This document shows positions 8,759-20,222 of a DNA stretch of 64,000 nucleotides, one piece after another. The DNA lies in assembly GCA_013400115.1 (NCBI GenBank), contig VXBP01000263.1, forward strand, positions 868,001-932,000, written 5' to 3'. The first letter of the stretch is position 1. Every line of letters starts with the position of its first letter. A program made the position numbers and the translations under genes. The stretch comes from Rhinopomastus cyanomelas (Eukaryota > Chordata > Aves > Bucerotiformes > Rhinopomastidae). Under the pieces are notes generated by a model, which saw only the letters and a list, made by a program, of their open reading frames with translations, ran no database searches and was not told where the DNA came from.

Positions 8759-11700
8759 CTACAAGACAGTGTTGCTCCAGCACCATAACACCAGAACTGG
8801 GCTCCTTCCTTTACCCTATCGGGCCTGCAGGAAGCTGGGAGTCTGGAGCTCACTCCATGCCCAGCCTTTCGCATAAGAAAGCTCTGGAGCATCTCAGCAG
8901 CTGCAACACCAGGGTTTGCATTGAAAAAAACCAAAGTTTGGGTAACTGAGCAGCGGCTCCATCAGTTCTGGATCAAACACACACAAGGCACTGTGTTTAT
9001 AGCTCTGCAGTGTGCATTGCTAAGTGTTCCAGTCCCACATGATGCTCTAATTGATTATTAATTTCTTTTCCCACTTGATGTGTTGGTTGCTCTGTGGCTT
9101 GATGTGAGTTTTGAAGCAATTCAGCTGAGCCATGAGTGCAGCTGGGGAGCTGCTTCTTGGCTTCTGCAAGGGTGCTTGCGTGAAAACAGCTGCATTTTTC
9201 TCTAAGATCTAAGAAGTGGGTGGTTTTACTGATTATTTCTGCTCTATTAATTAGAAGGAGTTATTATGCATTTAGCTCTATTAACTTAGCAGGCTGGGTG
9301 TTAACGTGAGTGGAGAGAGATGAGGTGGTTCCAAGCCCGAGGTGCCCTGCTCTCTCACCCGGGACAAGAGCTAGGGGATGATCAGAGGTGTGGGGTGTCT
9401 ACTGGGGAGACCTTCCATGGTGTTTATTTGCTTTCAGAGGTGAGACTGCCCATATGAACAACACCAGCTCCTGGCCCACTGAGAGCCCCTCAAGCCCCTG
9501 AGTAACATCAGAGGAGAGAGAAGGGTGCTGCCTAGGGGGAAGTTCCTCCCTAGGACGTCTGTCCGTGTTTGGGACCTGGCAGCTGGACATACTCAATAGA
9601 TTGCTCTTACATAGAGCCTGACTGGTTATGAAGAAGTCTTCACTTAAGCCTGAGCTCACTTCTTCCCTGTGCTGAGCTGAGGAATCATGTTAGTATTAGC
9701 CTTCAACTTCTATCTTCAACTTCTGTGATTCTGTGTTTCCATCCATTCACCTCCAGCTTTCCTGTGTGGAGGAAGCCAATGGTCTCCTGCTTGTGCCTAG
9801 AAGACAAATGTCTCCCACACAAGCAAACCTTCAGGCAGCCTCTTCCTTGGGTATTCCCACAGACCTGATGCTCTGTACTTTGCAGATTTTCTGTTCTGAG
9901 ATGGGTGATGTGATCCTCTGCCCTCTCCACTCCCAGTTCTTAACCTGGATGGTTCACCAGCAAGCATAAATCAGCAGAGCTCAGCCCAGATGAGATTTAT
10001 AGCCTGTGCCAGTGTCACCCACAGCATTAACTACTGCTCCATGTCTGGGAAATGAATGTTTTATGGCCATGGCAAGCCCATTCCTGACTGCAGAGCACGT
10101 GCTGCAGCCCAGCTCCTTTCTCAGTGGCAGCCCCAGTTCTCAGTCTTACTGAAAAGCTCCACTCCAGCCTTTCTACCTCCTGAATGGTTTCTATCTTTGC
10201 TTGGCCACTGAGAGCCCATAAGAAAGTTGTTTAATCTTTTTTTCCTCATGGCAATCTGCAGCTGTCTACCCGCTCTGCTGTCAAGCACTGGTGTGAGTCC
10301 AGCTTTGATCTGCCTTTGTTGCTTTCCCCTTCATCTAAAGGCACCGCTTGGGAATCTCTCTATAAAATTTGAGGTTTGGCTTTTTTTTTTACACAACTTC
10401 TGGTTGTGACCAGGATAAATCTGGGACTGGACTGTGGAAAGGGCTCTCCACTGGCCATGCAATGCTGTGAAGAATGAGCACTTGCCCTTGCTGGCTCCTT
10501 TCAGCAGCTTCTCACCCTCAGTCTGTTCAAGACAATGGGCACAGAGCAGGAGAGAACCAGGCAGGGCTGTAAATTTTTTCCTGGTGAGTCTTATCACTCG
10601 GTATTCAGAGCAAAATGAGGAGTGTAGCTTTGTGCTCATGTCTCAGCTGCAGGGACACACACACTCCATCTCCCTCAGTGTCACCTCCCAGCACCCTGAT
10701 GCTCCCTAGCGCCCATCCACATGGCCTGGAGTCTGCCTGGCAAGAATCCATTCCCTTGGAGCTGCTGAGATGAAGCTGCTGGAGGAACTTTTCCCAGTAA
10801 CTCACTGGTGATGTGTGGAACAGCTGGGTACCACAGTCAGGCAGTGACTACTGGGAGTGCTCAGGAGCAAACTGCCAGTCCCCATGGATTAAGACATGTG
10901 CTGACATCATGGCCTGCAGCAGCCTCCCGTGGCACCAGCATAGGGCAGGGCCAGGCTTGTACAGCTCTCACTGCCCCCTGCCATCCGTATATAACACCAG
11001 AGGCACAGGGGCTACCGCCCAGGGCTTGTTAACAAGCCTTCTGGAATAATTATCCACATGTTGTTTGCTGCTTCTGGTGGGAATGTGTGTGGCAGAGGTG
11101 GGTAAACAGACCTAGCTCTGCAGACTGGATATCTAGCTGGAAGAACAGCTACCTAGAAACTTATCTTTCTTCCCTTTCTCCTTTCTCTGCAGCCATTGCC
11201 TTCCAAGTTTTGGGGCTGAATTGTTTGGATGATGCCTTCCTGAACAGTGCCTGCCATTCTGCCCACCAAGGCGATCACCAAGTAGCCATCATCTGCTTTG
11301 AATTTACCTTCAGAGAGTCAAAGGGCTATTGCTGCACAGCTCAGTCTACCCACTCAGCTCCTTTTGGCACCTATAGCCTCCTCGGTGTTACAGGGGATTA
11401 TTCACTCCTTCTGACATGCATGATATCAAATTATTGAAATGCTTTGCTTGTCGGGCAGTGTTGGTTCAGTGTCATATTAGCAGCAGCGCACAGCCCACGC
11501 TCTAAGCCCTGGCTAAAAGCCTCCTTTTCAGAGCCTGAGGTCTCAGCTGGGACCCTCTAGCTCTCGCACACAGTTCACCATTATGTGGAAGTGGGGTGGG
11601 TGGAGCAAGGGGAAAGCCCTCATCTTTCTCCTACTCTGGTCTTTGTAAGCCTTTCCCCCTCCTTGCTCAGCCTGGCATCACTCATTCCAAGGGTTTTCCC

Positions 11701-11914
11701 TGCTTTAGGTCAGGATGAGGGGAGTGCACTTTGAGCTGCATCTCTGGGCTGGTTCTGTCCTGGTTCTGGGGGTGGGAAAAACCCAGGGCACTAGGGGGTA
11801 TTTGCAAACCTTGGCCTTGTTGCTGTGCCCTCTTGCATGAGTAATGGAGTAGAGAAGGAGGGGTGCCTTGTGTGCTTTTCACAGGAGACTCGCACATGGA
11901 CCATTGGTGGCCAG

Positions 11915-12450
11915 CAGGTCAAGGGAGGTGGTTCTGGACCTCAGCTCCACTCTGGTGAGACCTCACCTGCAGTGCTGGATCCAGCTCTGGAGCCCTCAGC
12001 CCAGAGCTGGGAAGGACTGGGACCTGATGGAGCTGGTCCAGAGAAGGCCACGAAAATGATCAGAGGGCTGGAACCCCTCTGCTGTGAGGCCAGGCTGGGA
12101 GAGCTGGTTGTTCAGCCTGGGGAAGAGAAGGCTCTGGGAAACCTCATTGCGGTCTTTCAGTACTTAAAGGGTGTCTATAAGAGATGGAGACAATTTTTTA
12201 TGAGGACCTGTTGCAACAGGACCAAGGGTGATGGTTTTAAACTATAAGAGCGAGATTTAGACTAGATATTAGGAAGAAATGTTTTACAACGAGGGTGATG
12301 AGACACTGACACAAGTTGCCCAGAGAGGTGATGGATGCCCCATCCTGGGAAACATTCCAGGTCAGGCTGGACCAGGCTCTGAGCAACCTGATCTAGTTGA
12401 TGATGGACTAGATGACCTTTAAAGGTCCTTTCATTGTAAAGTCTCACAAC
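11915..12450 (+). mobile_element. CR1 LINE 3' fragment
   Basis: Reads from ggttctggacctcagctcca through the LRTRLG-like RT tail remnants (agctctggagccctcagc, gaagaaatgttttacaa) to the CR1 terminal region with cctttaaaggtcctttc. Confidence 0.9.
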
Positions 12451-13489
12451 AGCCCGTGTGTGCACCCTCAGGTACCTCTGGAGCAGAAAAAGCACTTCAT
12501 GGGCACTGGGAGCAGCAAACTGCCTTCTGCGCTGCTGCTTTCCAGTTCACCAACTTCACCAGTTCCATCTGCAGAGGAAGGGGACCAAAATATGATCCTA
12601 GCAAGCACTGTTTAGAGACTGGGTCTTCAAATTAGATCATTAAACAAGAACTTTATCTCATGGTAACAGGGTCCTCGAGTGCAGGTAACACTGGATTCCA
12701 GTGCAGAGATTTAATTTGCCGCTTTCCCCCTCAAAAGGAGCTGCTGTTTGCTTCGTCCCTGCAGCTTGCTGGGGAATTGCTGCCACAGAGGGCAATTGTT
12801 CTTCCCTCAGCTTGGGGAAACCAAACATCCTAATAAAAAATATCCATTTTAGAGGTCTGGGTTATATTTTGTGCAGAGCAGGCGAGAAAATGCCTGCAGT
12901 GCTCTGGGGTATGGAGTCAATGCAATGTTTATGCAAAAGGAAAAGCCATTAGAAATCACAGAAATGAGAAGCCTGCAGTTTCTGGCTTCCCTTGTTTTTC
13001 AATACCTCCTTTAATCCAGCCCAGCCCAACCCACAAGCCCTTGTGTGTGCATGGGTATTTATAAATCCTATATTTCCCTCACTGCATACACACAGTGAAA
13101 TTCAGCCTTTTCTGGGATTGGAGGATTTATCAACCACACCAACAGCAAACAGCGGCCCAGACCAGGAGGCATGAAAGCCCTCAGGTGGGGAGCTCTGCTG
13201 GGGGAGGGAACTGGGGGCCAGTCAGGGTGGTCACACTGGCCACATTCCCAGCTGCCCTGAGCCCCAGCAGCACCAACACCCTCAAAATGCCGAGGTTTGA
13301 TGATAGAACATTGACTCCTCTTATAGAAAATTCATGTAATGGGGGTGATCTGCTGTAGCCCCCTTTCTCTGCTCCTCATGTAGCTGTTGACGTTAGTGCA
13401 AGGAGGAAAGAAAGTGCTGTTAAAGCACTAAAACACAATCCTGCCAAGCACTGATGGTAGTTCCTACCACCATGAGATCTGTGGTAGAT

Positions 13490-13790
13490 TGAGAAGAAGT
13501 GGAAGGTTGGGAAGGTCTATTCCAGGGTGTCTAAGAAGCTAAGAAGGGAGATTTTAACTAGATATAAGGAAGAAATTTTTTATGGTGAGGATGGTGAGAC
13601 ATTGGCCCAGGGTGCCCGGAGAGGTGATAGAAGTTCCATCCCTGGAACCATTCCAGGTCAGGCTGGACCTTGGGGCTCTGAGCAGCATGCTCTAGCTGAA
13701 GATGTCCCTGTGCACTGCAGGGGGGCTTGGACGGGATGAGCATTGAATGCTCCCTTCCAACCCAAACCCTTCTGTGAGTCTATGATCTCC
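13490..13790 (+). mobile_element. CR1 LINE 3' fragment
   Basis: Begins within the gaagaaattttttatggtga segment and ends at aacccttctgtgagtctatg, the standard CR1 3' end. It lies just before the purine tract and GGGAT repeat. Confidence 0.85.
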
Positions 13791-13974
13791 ACTGCTACGG
13801 GTGGGGCACACACGTTAACCTCCTTGCAGGAGGCTCTGGAAGCTCAGCCTGATGCTCTGCAGCTCTCTGGGTCAAACCCAGCTCCTCACGCTGCAGTCAC
13901 TACCTGCATAGTTCCTGAACTCAGTGATCTGCACCCAAGTGGATACTGAACCTTCTTCCAGGATGTTCTGCATT

Positions 13975-14108
13975 TATGATAAGAAAATAAAAAGGAATAA
14001 ATAAAATAAAATAAGAAGACAGAAAGGAAACTAAAAGGAAAAAAAGAAGGAAAAAGGAAACTAAACGGGGAAAAGAGGGGAGAAAGGAAAATAAAGGGGA
14101 GAAATACT
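13975..14108 (+). repeat. Purine-rich (A/G) tract
   Basis: About 130 bp that are nearly all A and G on the plus strand, with only scattered pyrimidines (aaaataaaaaggaataaat, gaaaagaggggagaaagg). It directly precedes the GGGAT repeat. Confidence 0.85.
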
Positions 14109-14135
14109 GACCCTGTTCTGTGAATTCCTGGAAGA

Positions 14136-14206
14136 GATGGGATGGGATGGGATGGGAGGGGATGGGATGGGATGGGATGGGATGGGATGGGATGGGATGG
14201 GATGGG
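14136..14206 (+). repeat. (GGGAT)n pentanucleotide repeat
   Basis: About 14 near-perfect copies of GGGAT, with one GGGAG variant at 14154-14160. Runs of three G separated by two bases fit a G-quadruplex motif. It borders the CpG island at 14210. Confidence 0.95.
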
Positions 14207-14209
14207 CAG

Positions 14210-14920
14210 TGATTGCTCCAGGCGAGCACGGCGCGGTGCAGGTTCCGATCCGGTGCCGGTGTCACCTGCTCGGAGCCCCCGGTCGCCGGTGGCCACCTGC
14301 ACGGCCGGACCCAAGGGGCAGGGCCGAGTGGCTGAACACCCCCATCCCGTTCCCTCGGGGCGCGGCGGTTGTGCCCGCCCCACTAACCCCTCCAACTCCC
14401 CCTCCAGCCTCCACACCCTCCTCCGCCCCGTTAAATGCCGCGCGGGGCCTCGCCGCCTCCCAGCGCCCCCGCGCCCCGACCCGCACCGAGTCCCCTGCCG
14501 CTCCGCTCCCATCCCCTCCTCGACCGCACCGCGTCCCGCACCGCGTAACGCACCACTCCGTGCCCGCCGTTACCTGCTCCAGCTCCGCGGCGGGGAGCGG
14601 CTCCGCGGCCGAGGCAGGTGAGTGGGGGGCTCCGCGGGCCCCACCGCCCCTGGGGAGGGAGAGGGGAGAGGAGAGGCTGAGCCCGGGCCCGCGGGTGGAG
14701 TGGGGTGAGGCAGCCCCGGGGGGGGTCTTTTCTTGGGTTGGGGCCAAAAGAGCAGAAAGCGAAGCCGGAGCTGGGAGAAGAGCAGAGCCTTGGACAGGGG
14801 TTTTATTCTCGGAGCTCCCAGCCTCTGTGTTCTGGTCCTGACCCGATGCCAGCGTGGCCCCCCACGGGCTGGGAGGACGTTGTGGGGGGGGGTGTCTCTA
14901 AGGACTTGGTGCCCCACGGT
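14210..14920. promoter_or_regulatory. CpG island, probable shared RBPJL/MATN4 promoter
   Basis: GC- and CpG-rich DNA lying between the divergent genes RBPJL (minus) and MATN4 (plus). It has a strong plus-strand donor CAG|GTGAGT after 14617 and a strong minus-strand donor CAG|GTAACG after 14574, so first exons on both strands would overlap by about 44 bp. The two genes are also head-to-head neighbours in human. No TATA box is evident. Which transcript each donor serves is inference. Confidence 0.6.
14548..14617 (+). other. MATN4: Candidate non-coding first exon ending at the 14617 donor
   Basis: The plus-strand donor CAG|GTGAGT at 14617/14618 in the CpG island has no other plus-strand gene to serve before MATN4, whose first coding exon has an acceptor at 24847. 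The implied intron is 10.2 kb. The 5' boundary given is arbitrary because no start site can be read. A separate lncRNA is the main alternative. Confidence 0.35.
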
Positions 14921-17900
14921 GGGTCGGGGCTGAGCGGGGACTGGGAAGTCCGTGCTGCTGATGGAGCAGTTTGCAACCTGCACTGCCCTGCCCTGCGCTC
15001 CTGCTGCCCAGCTCTGGCCAGGATCCTGCTTATACTGTCCAGGGTCTGTTTTAGCAGGGAATACTAAGGTCTGGGAGACCCGGATCTGAGCGAGAGGAAA
15101 TTGAGACCCTGCAGAAAAACCAGCCTAAGATTGTGCTCCAAGTTGGTTTCTGCACGACTGGCAAATTGGGTCTGTGCATGCTCATAGCTGTGTTTGCACA
15201 AGCAATCACCCACCTTTGGGCTCCTAATTCCAACCATTTAACAGGGGGAAAGAAAAAATAGCTTCGGGCACTTTTGCTCAAGCAATTACGTGGGAAAATG
15301 AGTTTGGAAAATCAGATTGTTCCATGTTCTTCGTATCTGTGTGAACATGCAGCCAGCCCAGGTAGGTGAGGGGGTACCCGATGGGGTGCTATGTGCTCTG
15401 CTGGGGTTTGACCCCTCTCTCTGCCTCTGCTGTGGGGCAGAGAGCTGCCGGATCCAGCTGGGACACCAAGCTGCAGAGTGGGCAATGCTGTTGGTGAGGA
15501 GAGCGGCAGGGAAACAAGCCTGTCTCGGTGTCCCAGCCACCACTTGTGTACTGGGACTAGGGGATGGAAAGCAATCCAAAGGATGAGCCTAGGCAGAGCC
15601 CCAGCTCCAGGATGAGGCACTCAGCTTCATCTCTTCTGCTAAAACCTGTAGCATTTTTGCTTCTGTCAACCCAGATTATTTCTAAAGTTGCTACTGGGTC
15701 CTCCCTGGGGTCCTTCTGTAGTGACTCTTGATAGTAGAGAGTTTTTTCCCCCAAGAGCAAGAGTGATGAATCAGAGGCAGTGAGCATGTGGATTCCCACT
15801 AGCAAGTACCAACCATGTTTCGCAAGCAGATTCTTGCACTGTCTGTGGGGATTCAGTAGATTGGCATTTGACAGCGGCAGAAAGTGTGTGTGTGAGGAAA
15901 TGTACCCTTGGATCTTCGCCCTGATACAGATATAGGATACAGAGCAACTTGGCCTCACCCAAAATGCAGATTCCTGTGCAAAAAAGAGTGGATGAGGTCT
16001 GGGTATTTGTAGTAAACCAGCATTTTTCCATCGAAGCGGAAGGGGTTTTGTTGCATCCAACTAGAAAGAACTGCTGTGGATTTTTGTGGAAGCTGTCAAC
16101 TTTTTTTTCCCTTGAAGAATTAAAGAAATGGTCTGTAATTAATCCAAGGTGGGTTCCGGAGCTGCCCAGAGCCAACAAGGCAGCCCGTTGTCTCTCTGCG
16201 GTCACAGGAGATGTTTGTACTCCGATTGCCCGTAATGTGCCGTTTCCCTTGAGGTTGGCGTTAGGGGGGTTAAGGTTTGCAAGAGAAGCCTTTGTTTAAA
16301 CATCTTTAAGTTTTCCAATAGGGGCCTCTTTGTTCAGTCCGTGGTAAAGACTCCTGCTCAGAAAATGCCATTTACAAACCCAGCTTCGTGAGTATGGCTG
16401 CAGCGTGAAGAGGGACATAAGTAGAGGTCATGTCTACAGGCACGTGGGAATGGCAGACAAGCCCTGCCAGGAGGGAATAAACGGAACTTAGAACAAAATG
16501 TGGGGAAAGAAAACAAATATTGAGTGGTGCTTACAAAGAAATTTCTAAGACCCAGCTCCCTGCCCAGAACCAGTGAGTGCCTCTCATGCCAGATGTCACA
16601 CACATCTCCTCCAGCAGTGCTGGAAGGCTGAGCAGCTCCTGCCACTTGTCATCACCACTCAGGAACTGTTTTCTCCACTTTGGGCCCAAACAGGAGCAAA
16701 TGGATCACTTGGGCTCCCTTGGCTGGAAGGGAGCTCAGGTTGCTGCTGTCAAGACTCTGCTGCAGAGCTGGGAGTGAGCACATGCACTCGGTGTTTTCTA
16801 TTACAGGCCTTTGGTTAGAGAGGGTCACCCTTGGACTACCCACGGCAGTCTTTAGGTATCAAGGTGCTGTGGTTACATCCAAGGGTATCAATCATTTTTA
16901 GCACTTAGAAGGCTTTTGTTCCCTCTCCTGTCCTGATGCAAATGGGTTTAAACCAGCTCTAGTGAAGCAGGGGAGGGGTCAGATGTGTGTGCAGGAGACT
17001 CCAGAGGCTGAGGCACAGCTGTGACAGGTTTCCATGAGGAATGTCTTGGGCTGTCATGCCTGATCCTGTGCCTGAAGCTTTGCTGGTTGCCATACAGCTT
17101 GTCCTTCATGGTGTTTTTCATCTGTAGCAACTTTCTACCTTTGCCTGCATTTCTTTGTCCACAAACTTGTGATCTCTTGCCTTGCAGGCCCATGGTTGCA
17201 GACACAACTCCACCCCTAGCCTGGTTCCTCTGGTGCCCGTCAGGGTAATCTACAGTGATCAGCTGTGGTCCCTTGCAGTGAGGTGACATAACTTGGTTTC
17301 TTTCCACACTTCAGCCTTTCCTTCTCTGGGCTGCATCATGCTGCTTCCCTAATTGATTGTCAGCATGTTAATGAGGAGACTTTGAGTTGTAGCCTGCAGA
17401 CATGTAGAGCCCATGGTCTATGCAGGGATCTGTAGTAGCAGATCTGCTCAGAGCAGAGGTAACCTGCTGTACAAGAGTCTGTGTCTTGGCTGGAAAAATA
17501 TCAGGGTCCACAAGCTCAAAAAGGTGGAAACCCCTGCCCTTAAGTACTCACAGCTCCTACTTTTGCAGCTGGACTTGGGTGGCTTCTCCAAAGTGTTACT
17601 TTAGGCATCTTCCTCATTCTTCTCCTCTTCTCACAGCATCTTCCTTTGGCTTCAACAGTACCAGCCAGCACAAAGGTAAAATAAATATTCCACTCTGCAC
17701 CCAAATGCCAGGCAGCATCCTCACTGTTGTTCCTCCCTTTCACTCTCCCTGTCATGTGGTGAACCTCTCATGTCAGAATGTGGAGGCAGGTTACAGGCTG
17801 AAAGTAGCTGCTCCATTGCCAGGTTCCCCAAATGCCCCTGTCTGGAAGTTCCCTCTGAAATGCACCTTCTTTCACTCTGGCTGGGTCTGTGCACTCATTC

Positions 17901-18429
17901 TGGGGTGCATGTGGGAGAGCCAGCTCAGGTTCTGGCCCTGCTGCAGGCTTCCTACAGCCTTGAGCAAGTGGCTTTGACTCTTCTGGTCTCTGGTTTCTCA
18001 GGTCATGCTCTACTTGGAGAAGCTTATAAGGCCTCAAAACCTCAGTGAAGCAAATTCAGACTGTTCCCTGTCCTGGAAGCAAAGACCTTGTAGGCACTTT
18101 TGGCAAGAACTTGGCAAATGCAGCAGAATTAGATTACCTCAACTAGTTGCTCATAGAACAATCAAAAGGGCTAATCTCACACAGGGATGCTCTGCTTTGA
18201 CTCTTCTGGGAGGTCTTGCTAGAGGTTCCCAAACAGTACAGATGTGTGCTGAGGACAATGCAACAACAGGAGGATGCTGAGGCATGAGGGTCCCCAAGGC
18301 ACCTGCTCCTCAATGTGGGCTACTGGCCTCTGTTGCACTGGTGGAAGTTGCTCTCTGGTACATCTTCAATGGGGTGGCAGCATCCTGGTCCCAGACCAGC
18401 AGTTCTCCTGCTGTCAAAGGGACATGACA

Positions 18430-18660
18430 GCTGTGAACGTCAGGAAGAAGTTCTTTAGCAGGAGAGTGGTTGAACGCTACAACAGATTGCCCAGGGAGGA
18501 GGCAGTGGGGGCCCCATTCCTGGAGATCTTCAAAGTGAGGATGGATAAGGCTCTGAGCAACCTGATCTAGGTGAGGGTGTCCCTGCTTTCTGCAGAGGGG
18601 TTGAAGTAGATGACCTTTGAAGGTCCCTTCCAGCCTGGGTGATTCTATGATTCTGTGAAG
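18430..18660 (+). mobile_element. CR1 LINE 3' fragment
   Basis: Reads VRKKFFSRRVVERYNRLPRE on the plus strand (CR1 RT tail) and ends at gattctatgattctgtga. Confidence 0.92.
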
Positions 18661-19904
18661 TCAGGTGGGAGCAGTTTCTATGCTACGTTCATGGTTCTCC
18701 CTTTGGAAAGCATCTAGACAGAGAATTGCTTTCCTGTCTTGAGGAGCAACACAATGTCTCCACATGCTTTTCTGCAGCTGTCAGGTGCTTCTCACTTTCT
18801 GCTATTTCAATTAAACAGCAGGATGGGTAGGATAAAGGGGAGAGGTGCAAGAATATTCTCCTGGCATTTTTTCTTATGCCAACACATTGAGTCACGTCTC
18901 CAGAGCGAGAAATACGATATAAAGACTTAGAGAAGGAGGTCAGGGAATGAGTGTGTGATTGTGGGGCTGGAATAGCAGGCACTCGCTGTGGTCGTCTGTG
19001 CCGTGTAAGCTTGTTGGAGGTCAGCTGGGGATATTGGTCCCAGCAGATTCAGGACACAGATGTCCTGCTAGTATCTGTCAGTCTCATTCCATAGAGATAC
19101 TGGCTGTGTTATGAGTTCCTGATCCATGAAGACCTCAGCTGACCAACTCTGTACCAGCCCGGGAGCTGCTCTATGTCATTTGTTTTTCCTCTGTGGTTCA
19201 ACACAAATATTTCTGGGGAAAAAAAAATGCCCTCTAACACCTTCCTCCTGGAATAAGAACTTGGGCAGTGGATTGCTGCCTCAGCTTCTGGATGGACCAG
19301 CCCTCCTTCCTTCCAAAGCTGAAGTGTCTTGGCCCAGTTCACTGTCCTCCAAGGGCCTGTTTGGAGAGGAGCATTTGATGTTAAAAGAGACTCAGAAAGG
19401 TGGATCTTTCTCCATTGAGCACTCTTCATCTGTCTCAAAGTAGTCCAAGATTCCCCAGTTTTGCTCCAGTTAGGAGCAGTTAGGAGCTGAATGCCTGTCA
19501 TTCAGCCTATGGTTTTGTGTGGGATGGACAGAAGCATCACCAGCAGTCCCAAAAGAGGAGCCATCTCTTGATGGGATTAGTTGAATAAGGTGTGTTGGCC
19601 AATCATATGTTCCTCTAGGCCAGATCTTCACAAGGCCATTGTGAATCTTGGAATTACAAGTCAATACGGGATTTGTTCCTGCCAGCTGCTCCCACCAAGG
19701 CCCAGGTACAGTGAGCTCCAGGGCTGAGCCTTTCCAGCTGCAGAGCACTGGGAGGTCTTCCAGAGATAGGGTGGTGGCAGAGAGAGATCCCATGTGATGT
19801 CATGGACAACATCCAAAGGGAGCTGCTCTGTCCAGCACTATACCTGGGATTTACCTCCAAGGGGACTTCAGATGGCATCTGGTAGCGTTAACTTGTCAGG
19901 GCTT

Positions 19905-20222
19905 GTATGGTCCTGAAGAAGGGCTTTCTAAAAGGGCCTGTAGTGATAGGACAAGGGGCAATGCTCTGAAGCTGAAAGAGGGGAGATTCAGAGCAGATCT
20001 TAGGAAGAAGTTCTTTACCATGAGGATGCTCAGGCCCTAAAACAGGTTGCCCAGGGAGGTTGTGAATGCCCCAACCCTGGAAGTGTCCAAGGGCAGGTTG
20101 GATGGGGCTCTGGGAAATCTGGTCTGGAGAGAGGTGTTGCTGCCATGGCACAGTATTGGGACTGGGTGATCTTTAAGGTTGCTTCCAGCCTAAACCATCT
20201 TATGATTCTATGATTCTGTGGT
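19905..20222 (+). mobile_element. CR1 LINE 3' fragment
   Basis: Contains gatcttaggaagaagttctt, caggttgcccagggaggttg and the terminal ttctatgattctgtgg, with no intact frame. Confidence 0.92.

Larger units (their letters stand above)
8759..13970. other. RBPJL 5' intron/flank, no exon identified
   Basis: About 5.2 kb with no convincing coding exon. The missing RBPJL N-terminal exon should lie here or in the CpG island beyond. AT-rich patches occur at 9040-9300; a TATATAA lies at 10988-10994. A weak candidate is the minus-strand reading QDRTSPEMQLK near 11735-11765, but its frame meets a stop before a usable donor. CR1 fragments at 11915-12450 and 13490-13790 are listed separately. Confidence 0.5.

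Noticed and set aside
11735..11897. Minus-strand reading QDRTSPEMQLK, which recalls the N-terminus of mammalian RBPJL, with an acceptor-like acccccag at 11766
   Set aside because: The frame reaches TGA before a GT in the phase required by the next exon, so it cannot join the exon at 8633-8758 as it stands. The resemblance is short and from memory.
13886..14621. Open frames through the GGGAT repeat (runs of HPIPS or MGWDG)
   Set aside because: A pentanucleotide repeat has no stop in any frame; this is simple-sequence DNA.
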